Positions 1 through 6,293 are shown, counted from the stretch's first letter. The stretch is DNA of 9,310 nucleotides from Promethearchaeota archaeon (GCA_014729315.1 WJKD01000111.1:1-9310), one strand, 5' to 3'. Notes: a model not told the origin generated them from the sequence alone. Made by a program: numbers and translations.

Positions 1-890
1 AAATTAACCTTATCGATTATGTCGTAATATCTTGCTCTTAACGTGGAATCTGTGACTCCTACTATGTCTGCGATTGTTTTTTGGTTAACTCTTTTGTTGT
101 TAAATTTGGCGGCTAAGTAGATTGCCCCCCCACATATACCATTCGGGTTTTTTCCTCCTAAACTGTGTTTTTTAAAATATTCCTCCAAAATACGAATTGT
201 TAATTTTTCTACCTCAAACCCTAACCCTAAATTCGCAATAAATCGGGGAATATTCGCAACGGGATTATTTACAGGAGCTTTTAAGTTTAAAATTTCAACG
301 AGTGCACTGTAGAAGCTTCGCAATTTTTTTTCGCTTACGGACGATTCGTCCATGATCTCCTTAAATGTACGGGGGATCTTTTTAATTTTACACGTATAAT
401 ATAAACACACAGCAACCATTCCAAGAATTGATCTGCCTTTTACAATGTCTTTCGATAACGCTTCTCTGTATAAGTCGTAGGCGGCTTTTCGAATGTAATC
501 GGGAATGTTAAGATTGTGACAGAGTCTCTTAATCTCTGTCATGGCGATTAATAAATTCTTTTTGTCCCACGGTAAATAGCTATTGATTTTTAATGCTCTT
601 TTTAAGTCGTGATTTCTTACGTTTTTATCGTAAGTGACACATAACCCTAAATCGGGCAACATCGGGTTTATTGGACTCCCCGTTCTTGCACGTTTATTCT
701 GTTGTTCTTTAGTATATGTTCTTGGGCCGCTATGGCTACCATCAAACTTTCTTTCGTCTGTAATTAATCCACATTGACAACATACAGTCTGTCCTAATTC
801 TAAAATATTAATTAAGTTTCCACCACATTCGGGACAATGGTATATGTCTTCTAAATTTTCGTTTCTTTCTACTACGGTAATACTGTTCAC
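1..890 (-). CDS. tfb: Transcription initiation factor TFB (TFIIB homologue), 3' end outside window
   Basis: This gene encodes the archaeal general transcription factor that bridges the TBP-TATA complex and RNA polymerase. The reading frame stays open from a GTG at 890 to the window edge, giving 296 complete codons; an in-frame TAA lies 13 codons upstream of the GTG. An N-terminal zinc ribbon has Cys19, Cys22, Cys37 and Cys40 (CPECGG and CQCGLIT). A B-reader-like stretch follows (about residues 56-83, ending in PMLPDLGL). Two cyclin repeats come next: the first carries GRSILGMVAVCLYYTCK and PRTFKEI, the second GKNPNGICGGAIYLAAK and DIVGVTDSTLRARYYDI. TFBs usually have about 300-330 residues and end soon after the last motif, so only a few residues should be missing. 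The GTG start is chosen because it precedes the zinc ribbon by a normal distance; no strong ribosome site is seen. Odd points are a CC doublet at the third zinc ligand and Cys-Gly-Gly where repeat 2 usually has alanines. Confidence 0.93.
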   Translation of the reverse strand, partial: MNSITVVERNENLEDIYHCPECGGNLINILELGQTVCCQCGLITDERKFDGSHSGPRTYTKEQQNKRARTGSPINPMLPDLGLCVTYDKNVRNHDLKRALKINSYLPWDKKNLLIAMTEIKRLCHNLNIPDYIRKAAYDLYREALSKDIVKGRSILGMVAVCLYYTCKIKKIPRTFKEIMDESSVSEKKLRSFYSALVEILNLKAPVNNPVANIPRFIANLGLGFEVEKLTIRILEEYFKKHSLGGKNPNGICGGAIYLAAKFNNKRVNQKTIADIVGVTDSTLRARYYDIIDKVN

Positions 891-921
891 CTTAATTTTT
901 TTGTACTTTTTCCTTTTCTTA

Positions 922-934
922 CTTTATTTTATCC
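922..934 (-). promoter_or_regulatory. Weak candidate TATA element for TFB
   Basis: The 87-base gap between the Roadblock stop and the TFB start reads as a purine-rich leader on the minus strand. It contains GGATAAAATAAAG about 30-45 bases before the GTG, a plausible TATA distance for a short leader, although the match to the archaeal TATA consensus is weak. A second GGATAAAA copy lies near 964-971. AAGGAG-like and AGAGGAG-like stretches occur in the gap but no start codon follows either at usable spacing. TFB could equally be transcribed by read-through from the GTPase-Roadblock pair. Confidence 0.25.
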
Positions 935-977
935 TTACTTACTGCTCCTCTTAATTTACTCCTTCTTTTATCCTAAT

Positions 978-1427
978 CTACGTAAATAACTCGACTCTGG
1001 AGTTTACATCTTGTTCCTCGTATTGTTCAAGGAAATTTGATAATTTTTGCGTTATTTGGTTTAATTCGAATAAAATTACTGCCAAATTCAGCGAGGTTGG
1101 AAAGATACTCGTTAGGATGATATCTCTATTAACCGCATGCAAAATAATTGTAAAACCGTCAGGATCAACGTTCGAACCAACTTGGATGGTCAAATTTTTC
1201 ACATTATTGTCATCTTTTATTGTATTCGTGCCACTTTCAGCTAAAGAAAAAAGACTGGCAAATATCGCACTTATTGCTTGATGTGAATCGTTTTTTTGTA
1301 TGTAAGACGCTTGATCTACAGTGATTATTAACCCATCACTATCGTATAATACAGTATATACCACTCCAGTTCTATCCCGAAACGACTTAAGTATTTCCTT
1401 AATTTTTATCTCTGTAGATTCAAGCAT
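978..1427 (-). CDS. Roadblock/LC7 domain protein, putative partner or GAP of the adjacent GTPase
   Basis: A 149-residue protein that fits the Roadblock/LC7 fold: an N-terminal helix (residues 4-19), a beta hairpin VVYTVLYDSDGLIITVD (22-38), a long helix DSHQAISAIFASLFSLAES (47-65), three further strands (about 78-108, including LTIQVG, GFTIILHAV and DIILTSIF) and a C-terminal helix (112-135). In bacteria, MglB-type Roadblock proteins form dimers that act as GTPase-activating or scaffold proteins for MglA-type GTPases; in other systems the fold scaffolds GTPases on membranes. The ATG lies 2 bases after the stop codon of the GTPase gene and has no strong ribosome site of its own, which suggests translational coupling and a shared complex. 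There is no signal peptide or membrane segment, so it should be cytosolic. The fold was assigned by eye from its alternating pattern; the gene pair strengthens it. The GAP role is inference. Confidence 0.8.
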   Translation of the reverse strand: MLESTEIKIKEILKSFRDRTGVVYTVLYDSDGLIITVDQASYIQKNDSHQAISAIFASLFSLAESGTNTIKDDNNVKNLTIQVGSNVDPDGFTIILHAVNRDIILTSIFPTSLNLAVILFELNQITQKLSNFLEQYEEQDVNSRVELFT

Positions 1428-1429
1428 TT

Positions 1430-2071
1430 TTACGTTATCGCCTTTCCCTCTGCGTTATTTATGTTTTTCGAATTGTTTTTAATTACTTTTAAAACTTCGA
1501 TTATAGCGTCTTTAATTCCAATATTATCTTTTGCCGAACCCGCGTACACCTTCTCACCGACCATATCCGAAATCATCTCTTCCCCATGAAAATCGTCTCT
1601 ATCTGATTTATTTGCGATAATTCGCATAGGCACTTCGTTACCTAACGCTACACGCACCTCTTCTATGATAACTAGCGCATTTCCAATATTTGCAAGATCG
1701 CATCCGTCTATGAGCATTACAACTCCGTCGCTCCCTTTAGCTAAAATGCGTCGGACGGCTTTAAACTGGGTTTGTCCAGGGCTCCCTTTTAATTCTAGAT
1801 TTACAGTATGCCAGCCTTGATACTCGTTTTTGTCCCGCAGGTATTCCGTTTTACTCATAATCACTCCAACTGTATTAGGTTCAAGATTGGGCCGAGCCCA
1901 TACCATTCTTCCTAAGTCAAAACCTGTGGTAGTGTGCGTCTTTCCCGGCTCAAACTCCTTCGCAAGCTTGGTCTCAACGGAAATCGCCTTATCGTCAAGT
2001 GTGTGAATCATTGTTGTTTTTCCAGCATTGAAAAAGCCCGTGACAAAAATTTTGATTTTGTTATCGTCCAT
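1430..2071 (-). CDS. Small Ras-like GTPase of the MglA / COG2229-like group
   Basis: This is a single-domain P-loop GTPase. Numbering from a possible TTG start at 2089 (219 residues), G1 is GFFNAGKT (18-25), the switch I region holds THTTTGFDLGR (51-61), G3 is KGSPGQTQF (101-109), G4 is NKSD (160-163) and G5 is SAK (185-187). In G3 the usual Asp of DxxGQ is replaced (G-S-P-G-Q). This is typical of MglA (TVPGQ) and COG2229 GTPases (GTPGQ), and unlike Ras, Rab or Arf; the FDLGR motif also matches COG2229. About 35 residues separate the FDLGR motif from the G3 strand, longer than usual. I prefer the ATG at 2071 (213 residues) over the TTG at 2089: a GAGGT lies 11 bases before the ATG and the protein then begins just before strand 1. 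No lipidation site or membrane segment is seen. It is followed after 2 bases by a Roadblock/LC7 gene, the same pairing as MglA with MglB. The cellular role is unknown. Confidence 0.88.
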   Translation of the reverse strand: MDDNKIKIFVTGFFNAGKTTMIHTLDDKAISVETKLAKEFEPGKTHTTTGFDLGRMVWARPNLEPNTVGVIMSKTEYLRDKNEYQGWHTVNLELKGSPGQTQFKAVRRILAKGSDGVVMLIDGCDLANIGNALVIIEEVRVALGNEVPMRIIANKSDRDDFHGEEMISDMVGEKVYAGSAKDNIGIKDAIIEVLKVIKNNSKNINNAEGKAIT

Positions 2072-2082
2072 GTGCGGTTTAT

Positions 2083-2087
2083 ACCTC
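2083..2087 (-). promoter_or_regulatory. Ribosome binding site that decides the GTPase start
   Basis: GAGGT on the minus strand, 11 bases before the ATG at 2071. Under the alternative TTG start at 2089 these bases would lie inside codons 1-3 and could not serve as the site. The same GAGG(T) motif precedes the thioesterase, Lrp and gcvPB starts at 6-8 bases, so it is the normal Shine-Dalgarno sequence of this genome. Confidence 0.55.
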
Positions 2088-2115
2088 AACTTAAATGCAA
2101 AATTTAAAAAAACAA

Positions 2116-2153
2116 TTTTTTTATAAAAAAAAGCAAAACAGTTTTTATAAAAA
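2116..2153 (-). promoter_or_regulatory. Candidate promoter of the GTPase-Roadblock pair (two TATA-like boxes)
   Basis: Two T-run/ATA/A-run elements (2116-2132 and the perfect palindrome 2142-2153, TTTTTATAAAAA) lie 45-80 bases upstream of the ATG at 2071. A TATA box centred near 2124 would place the transcript start near 2098, leaving a leader of about 27 bases that includes the GAGGT site. The second box would give a longer leader or an alternative start. Both are symmetric, so their sequence does not set direction; the gene context does. Confidence 0.45.
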
Positions 2154-2332
2154 GTTTAATGTTTTTTAAAAAAATAATTGGTATGATGATATTTAAATCT
2201 ATCGTTTTTCATTTTATAATGTAGCAAAATCAGTGCTCTCGCCGAATTTTTAAGGATATTACCTCTTTTTATAAAAAACTAAATTTTATATAAAAATAAG
2301 ATCTGCAACAGAAAATATATGTTTTTTTATAA
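2116..2332. repeat. Dispersed palindromic TTTTTATAAAAA-like elements
   Basis: Five related elements occur: 2116-2132, 2142-2153 (perfect 12-base palindrome), 2266-2277, 2284-2296 (TTTTATATAAAAA) and a half-degenerate copy at 2322-2332. Their spacing is irregular, so this is not a tandem array. Each resembles a strong symmetric archaeal TATA box. In such AT-rich DNA some copies are expected by chance, but equally AT-rich gaps in this window (3434-3631, 5426-5697) lack this exact form. Confidence 0.45.
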
Positions 2333-2389
2333 GTATAAATCTAAGCGATATTTGCATAGGTGATTTGCTTTATGAAATATCTATCTTGC

Positions 2390-2397
2390 AAAAAAAA
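2390..2397 (-). terminator. U-tract terminator after the thioesterase gene
   Basis: On the minus strand a run of eight T begins 12 bases after the thioesterase stop codon, fitting archaeal intrinsic termination on a U-tract. A 7-base inverted repeat (GATATTT at 2347-2353, AAATATC at 2375-2381) lies just beyond it, which is the wrong order for a bacterial-style hairpin terminator. Confidence 0.5.
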
Positions 2398-2409
2398 CAT
2401 TTTGAGTTT

Positions 2410-2919
2410 TTATTTGTTATTTAATCTTATCATGCAGGGAGGATGGGGATCATTGTTTCTTATTTTTTTCACTCTATTTTCTCTTCGTTCCTTACCTTCC
2501 TTGTAGCGTCTTTTTTGTTCTTCTGTTTCAAGTTTTAAACCTGGAATTTCTATGGGTTTATCGTCTTCGTCAAGCGCCACAAATGTAAGATATGCAGAAG
2601 CGACGTGAGCGCTATTTCCGGTAATTAAACATTCTGCTTCCACTCTTACACCTATTTCCATTGATGTGGTGGCAACATAATTGATTGAAGCTTTCGCAAA
2701 TACAACATTACCGATAAAGACAGGGGAGATAAAATCAATTCTATCAATTGAAGCGGTTACGCAATTTTTATTGGTATGTCTAGACGCACAGATTAGCGCG
2801 GCGTTGTCAATTAAGCTCATTATTACGCCTCCAAATATATTTCCTGCGGGATTGGCGTGTTGTGGTTGCATAACTTCTGCAAGAGTAACTTGAGATTTAG
2901 AAACTGGTCTTTCTTCCAT
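2410..2919 (-). CDS. Acyl-CoA thioesterase, hotdog fold (COG1607 / YciA-BACH type)
   Basis: This 169-residue protein should hydrolyse acyl-CoA thioesters to free acid and CoA in the cytosol. The family signature is clear: HANPAGNIFGGVIMSLIDNAA (residues 21-41), with the GG of the hotdog helix start and the conserved Asp38 on the central helix; Asn23 and Asp38 are the likely catalytic positions. The following strands (TASIDRIDFISPVFIGNVVFAKASINYV and SMEIGVRVEAE) match the hotdog sheet, and SAHVASAYLTFVALDED is the usual final strand. A charged tail (130-155, rich in Lys, Arg and Glu) is common in this family. Length is normal for a single-hotdog member, which would act as an oligomer. GAGGT lies 6 bases before the ATG. 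It follows an Lrp/AsnC regulator by 34 bases on the same strand and is probably cotranscribed with it. Chain-length specificity cannot be read from the sequence. Confidence 0.9.
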   Translation of the reverse strand: MEERPVSKSQVTLAEVMQPQHANPAGNIFGGVIMSLIDNAALICASRHTNKNCVTASIDRIDFISPVFIGNVVFAKASINYVATTSMEIGVRVEAECLITGNSAHVASAYLTFVALDEDDKPIEIPGLKLETEEQKRRYKEGKERRENRVKKIRNNDPHPPCMIRLNNK

Positions 2920-2953
2920 TTTATTACCTCTATATTTAACTGTATTATTTAGA

Positions 2954-3433
2954 TCATTTTTTCGAATGGAATAAGATTCTATGATCCTCTTTAATAATTT
3001 TGGTCACTACATTGGTATTTACTCTCTCGATACCTTCCAAGTCATAAATATTTTTCATCTTATCGAATAGTTCTTCTCTATCCTTTCCCCTTAGAAGCAC
3101 GATAAAGTCGCTTTCTCCGTAGATAAAATAAACGCCGAAAACACCCGGTAATTTCGAGAGTTTTTCACCGATCTTTTCGTGATATCCTGGTCCAAAAGTT
3201 GCCCGAATATTTACAACTACCAATAGGTCGTATCCTAATTTTTGGGCGTTTAAATTGGCGTGATAACCTTCTATTATACCTTCCTCTTCTAGGCGTTTAA
3301 TTCGATAATAGATAGTTGATTTTGGCATACCAAGTTTTTCTGCTAAATCGTTTAAGGGTGTTCGACAATCGTCTTGCAAAAAATTAAGAATCTTCTCGTC
3401 GTCATCATCCAAAAAGCTCCGTCTACTTGACAT
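2954..3433 (-). CDS. Lrp/AsnC family transcriptional regulator
   Basis: A 159-residue DNA-binding regulator with the standard two-domain layout. The N-terminal winged helix-turn-helix covers about residues 9-57 (LDDDDEKILNFLQDD, then PLNDLAEKLGMPKSTIYYRIKRLEEEGII with the recognition helix at 37-50). The C-terminal RAM ligand-binding and oligomerisation domain covers about 66-150 (LGYDLLVVVNIRAT, GVFGVYFIYGESDFIVLLRG, INTNVVTKIIKEDHRI-like end). Members of this family form octamers and often sense amino acids or other small molecules. GAGG lies 6 bases before the ATG. The gene directly precedes the thioesterase and has a candidate operator on its own promoter, so autoregulation and control of the thioesterase gene are likely. 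The effector is unknown; four consecutive Asp residues at 9-12 are unusual but lie before the first helix. Confidence 0.92.
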   Translation of the reverse strand: MSSRRSFLDDDDEKILNFLQDDCRTPLNDLAEKLGMPKSTIYYRIKRLEEEGIIEGYHANLNAQKLGYDLLVVVNIRATFGPGYHEKIGEKLSKLPGVFGVYFIYGESDFIVLLRGKDREELFDKMKNIYDLEGIERVNTNVVTKIIKEDHRILFHSKK

Positions 3434-3464
3434 ATTGTTCCTCGAAAGTAAGTAATGTTTTAGG

Positions 3465-3476
3465 AAATATAAAAAT
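3465..3476 (-). promoter_or_regulatory. TATA box of the Lrp-thioesterase operon
   Basis: ATTTTTATATTT on the minus strand, centred about 37 bases before the ATG. With the usual TATA-to-start distance of about 26 bases, the transcript would have a leader of roughly 10 bases containing the GAGG site. Purines directly upstream (GGAAG) can serve as the BRE. Confidence 0.55.
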
Positions 3477-3506
3477 CTTCCAATATATTATTAAATTAAT
3501 TGGAAG
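3477..3506. promoter_or_regulatory. Inverted repeat, candidate Lrp operator
   Basis: CTTCCAAT (3477-3484) is repeated inverted as ATTGGAAG (3499-3506): perfect 8-base arms with a 14-base AT-rich spacer. The proximal arm touches the TATA box and covers the BRE position of the regulator's promoter, so a dimer bound here would block TBP/TFB loading. Arm spacing is about two helical turns, fitting binding on one face by an Lrp dimer or octamer. Known Lrp-type sites are often palindromic with AT-rich centres. Operator function is inferred. Confidence 0.5.
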
Positions 3507-3522
3507 GGTTTTAAATTATTCG

Positions 3523-3566
3523 AAAAAGATTATCAAAAACATTAATTAAACTCTTTATTCTAAAGA
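3523..3566 (-). terminator. Possible terminator after the ATPase gene
   Basis: Reading the minus strand past the ATPase stop, a short hairpin (TCTTTA stem, 3-base loop, 3552-3566) is followed by two T5 tracts (3535-3539 and 3523-3527). The arrangement fits an intrinsic terminator but the stem is weak and AT-rich. Confidence 0.3.
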
Positions 3567-3631
3567 AGAATCAACCCAATCAAGTTCTAATAACTTATTC
3601 TATGGAAAAGGACTATAATTATATACAGTGT

Positions 3632-5425
3632 TCAAAAAGACTGTTTAACATCATGAAGTCTTAAATACAAATCCTTACCTAAGATTGGAACGAGAGAATC
3701 GCTCGTAGTTATAACAAGTCTTTCGTGTTTAGGAGTTTCGGAAGAAAATTCATAGAGAGACACCATCCAACCTCTAATTTGATTAATGTTTTCTAATTGC
3801 AAATCTCTAGGTTTAAGTTCTTCTAATAAACTAATTAGCTCAGTTATTTTTGATATTTCTGGCTTTCGAGCAGTGGTAATTTGAATCAAAATTAATTCGT
3901 GATTTTGAACTATCATCACATCCACGGCTTTTGCTAAAGGGATATGGTAAATAATATTAGGCTTTAAAGGTAGTTGGAACCAATTTGTTTTTTGCTTAAT
4001 AATTTTTATTCCTTTTAATAGAGAAATATCAAGAGGGACAATCTCTTTTTTTGGTATTTTTTTGGCGTAAATAAAAATAGCTGCTGTAAACACATTTTCA
4101 AATGTATATCCGAATCCAGAATGAAATCCGCACATTAATTCAAAGTATTTATTATGGAGAACTTCTTTAAGAAAATTTTCAGATTCTTCTTGAAAGGGTC
4201 TGAGAAAAGTGAGATAATGAAAATAGCTCGTGATATAATAATTTAACAATCCATTTTGAACGATAAATCCAATATTCATCAAATTATAGATGATTGTTTC
4301 TATTTCGGATGTTTTATCTAGATTATGGGGTAACTCGGGGATAATTCCCAGAGACATTCCTGTATAAGATCTTTCAATAATCCACTTTTTAACATGAGAA
4401 AATAAATTGTGGGAACTCAGTTTTATTAATTCATCTTCTTTCTCCTTGGTTAGTAATGTCTTTTCAAAAGTTTGTTTGCAAAGTGGGAGAAGGAAATCCA
4501 CGAAGTTTTCATAGTCTCCATAATCGATTGAGTCAAGAAGAACCAGAAGATTGCTTAAGAATATCATAGTCACTCTTTCTACTGTGCGTGGATGCCCCCC
4601 GCTAAATGCTAATAGAAATTGATGGTAATTTTCTACATAATTAGATAAAATTCGTCCCTCTCGGTTTATATTAGCCAATTTAATTAATTTAGATACTTTT
4701 TCTACATATTTTTCAATCTCTTCTTTATCAAAGTTAGTTAATACTAGAGACTCGACCTTCTCACGAATTGGAGATCCAATTTTTCGACCTATTTGACTTA
4801 GGATATGATATCGCGTCCCCGATAAAACTAATAGCATATTTAGGTTTAGTAAGTCCTTAAGTAATCTTGTAAAATAATGTAATGCCGTTTCTTTCTCACC
4901 TTTAACTGTGTTAAATTTTATTTTTTGAAATTCTTGTATTTCATCAGCAGCAAAAAAAATGGGTATGATTGCAGATAACCTTTTTAGTGCGAAAAGCAAG
5001 TCGTTGAGTGATATTTTTTCTTTAGTCATCGATCTTTTGAGTCGTTTTCTTAATAAATCTAACAAGTTCTCTAAATCCCCTGCCTCACTAGAATTTTTTT
5101 GCAATTTTATATAGGATGAAATTAAATCCCGTTTTGTTCGAAGAGTTTTTTGAATTAAAAAGAGGATGTCTTCGTTAATATTTTCTGGAGAATCGTATTC
5201 ACTACTGCAAACAAATTTTAGAAACAGCCCCTTTTGTTCAGATTCTAACAGTTTTCCAAAATGAGACAGTAATGTGGTTTTTCCGACTCCTGGAGCGTTT
5301 AAGAAAACATAAACTAAATGCTCCATATCTTGACACGCAAGATCCCAAAGTCCTCTCAATCTGCGTAATTCAGATTTCCGACCGATAAATATAGTTCGCA
5401 CTTTTGAGAGAATATCTTCAATCAT
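3632..5425 (-). CDS. Archaeal-type AAA/STAND ATPase with C-terminal PD-(D/E)XK nuclease-like domain
   Basis: A 597-residue protein that I do not recognise as a named family member. Residues 1-290 form an archaeal-type P-loop ATPase: FIGRKSEL entry motif (13-20), Walker A NAPGVGKTT (43-51), Walker B IPIFFAADEIQEF (154-166, D161 E162), a sensor-1-like LVLSGTRYH (199-207) and a sensor-2-like SGGHPRTVERV (275-285). The first Gly of the P-loop is Asn43. Residues about 310-410 look like a winged-helix linker. Residues about 425-597 have the layout of a restriction-endonuclease-like fold: GYTFENVF helix (E443), AVDVMIV strand (D502), LILIQITTA strand (510-518) and a later helix. The usual E/Q-x-K is Q-I-T, so catalysis is uncertain. 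The gene is visibly more AT-rich than the flanking gcv genes and stands alone between two non-coding gaps, divergent from a broken membrane gene, suggesting an accessory gene. Defence, mobile-element or signalling roles are all possible; DUF234-type ATPases are the nearest familiar architecture. Confidence 0.75.
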   Translation of the reverse strand: MIEDILSKVRTIFIGRKSELRRLRGLWDLACQDMEHLVYVFLNAPGVGKTTLLSHFGKLLESEQKGLFLKFVCSSEYDSPENINEDILFLIQKTLRTKRDLISSYIKLQKNSSEAGDLENLLDLLRKRLKRSMTKEKISLNDLLFALKRLSAIIPIFFAADEIQEFQKIKFNTVKGEKETALHYFTRLLKDLLNLNMLLVLSGTRYHILSQIGRKIGSPIREKVESLVLTNFDKEEIEKYVEKVSKLIKLANINREGRILSNYVENYHQFLLAFSGGHPRTVERVTMIFLSNLLVLLDSIDYGDYENFVDFLLPLCKQTFEKTLLTKEKEDELIKLSSHNLFSHVKKWIIERSYTGMSLGIIPELPHNLDKTSEIETIIYNLMNIGFIVQNGLLNYYITSYFHYLTFLRPFQEESENFLKEVLHNKYFELMCGFHSGFGYTFENVFTAAIFIYAKKIPKKEIVPLDISLLKGIKIIKQKTNWFQLPLKPNIIYHIPLAKAVDVMIVQNHELILIQITTARKPEISKITELISLLEELKPRDLQLENINQIRGWMVSLYEFSSETPKHERLVITTSDSLVPILGKDLYLRLHDVKQSF

Positions 5426-5697
5426 AATATTATTAATACTGTTTTCCTAGCTATTAATGATTCACACTTTTTATGATTTCTTCTAAAAATAAGATTTTGT
5501 CTTGTTTATAAATTGTTTTATGTTCATTAATATAGAGATTTTCTTAAATCAAAATCATTAGATAGTTAATTTGAATAGATTTAGATTAGAGCATTTAAAC
5601 CTTCACTTAGAAAAAAAAATATGATATGCAATTATGTAGAGCTAAAAGAAAGAATCCTCTTAAAAACTGCTCTTACTTGGATATTTCTTAGTGGTAC
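5426..5697. other. AT-rich divergent intergenic region
   Basis: About 270 bases between two divergently transcribed genes, so it should hold promoters for both. For the ATPase, the minus strand has ATAAAAAG (about 5466-5473), some 45 bases before the ATG. For the plus-strand gene the nearest AT-rich element is CTCTTAAAAACT (5657-5668), about 35 bases before its ATG. Neither is a strong TATA match. No RNA gene or open frame is seen. Confidence 0.4.
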
Positions 5698-6293
5698 ATG
5701 GTGGAGGAGAAGTTTATCGTTCAATTTTTCAATCTATTCAATGGACCAATCAATCAAATGTTATATTTATTATTTAATACCGTGTTTCCGCCATTAGCAT
5801 TGATGTGTTGGATTTATATGTTTTCTCTCGTTCTTTATACAAATCGAAGAAAAGTGAGATTAGCTGTCTTTTTTACAATATGTATTTTCTACGAGATTTT
5901 CCTCATTATATTTATCTTTACAGCCCCTGACATTGTAGGTATATTTTCTGGAACCACTTACCGCTTAACAGCTCAGCCATTTGCAATTGTTTTTCAGATT
6001 TTTGCTGTCGTTACTACTTTAATAACGGGAACTTAATTTGCTTTAGAATCGTTAAAATCAGAAAAGCCAAAAATACGATGGAAAGGCGTTTTCTATTGAT
6101 AGCTTTTATTTCTTTAGCTATTAGCTTACTTGAGGGTCCTTATGCTAGCATATTTGGTGAACAAATAACCTTTTTTACTCTTATAGTGATTTATATCTTT
6201 AGGTTTTTCTTGATTTCGAGTGGTATTGAATATTACTTTGGATTTTTCCTTCCAGAGAAACTTGAAAATTGGCTAATAAAAGAAGAAAAATAG
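5698..6293 (+). pseudogene. Broken integral membrane protein gene (one stop, one frameshift)
   Basis: The reading frame from the ATG at 5698 encodes 112 residues with three hydrophobic segments (about 18-47, 52-76 and 91-112), then meets TAA at 6034-6036. The same frame continues in good coding style after the stop (FALESLKSEKPKIRWKGVF) until about 6093, where a change of frame is needed to enter the frame containing 6096-6293 (LLIAFISLAISLLEG onward, two more hydrophobic segments, ending PEKLENWLIKEEK). Joined, this gives about 198 residues with five membrane segments and a conserved-looking loop SLKSEKPKIRWKG, which I associate from memory with uncharacterised membrane proteins of Lokiarchaeota. 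A single T-to-A change and one missing base explain both lesions, so decay is recent or the reads contain errors. Two separate small proteins are less likely because the second ATG (6078) lies inside the old loop and has no ribosome site. Function is unknown. Confidence 0.7.

Larger units (their letters stand above)
2090..2409. other. Gene-free AT-rich intergenic region
   Basis: About 320 bases between the GTPase start and the thioesterase stop. It holds the GTPase promoter candidates, a U-tract after the thioesterase and a family of palindromic TATA-like repeats. The only open frames with an ATG are very short (13 codons at 2183 on plus, 18 codons near 2212 on minus) and have no ribosome site. 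A minus-strand small RNA is conceivable: a TATA-like box at 2266-2277, then a body of mixed composition and a T-rich stretch near 2165-2175. No tRNA or snoRNA fold could be supported. Confidence 0.6.

Noticed and set aside
2183..2189. ATGATGA on plus, a possible C box of a C/D small RNA
   Set aside because: No CTGA D box follows within a usable distance on the same strand, so no C/D RNA can be supported.
2347..2381. Inverted repeat GATATTT/AAATATC with a 21-base loop
   Set aside because: It is short and AT-rich, lies beyond the U-tract of the thioesterase gene and is not placed as a terminator or operator; chance is enough to explain it.
2681..2893. Open frame on plus opposite the thioesterase gene
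   Set aside because: It lies wholly antisense to a clear hotdog thioesterase gene, has no recognisable domain and no ribosome site.
6078..6293. Independent 71-residue membrane protein
   Set aside because: The ATG at 6078 falls within the loop sequence still encoded by the preceding frame and has no ribosome site, so it is better read as the end of the broken gene.
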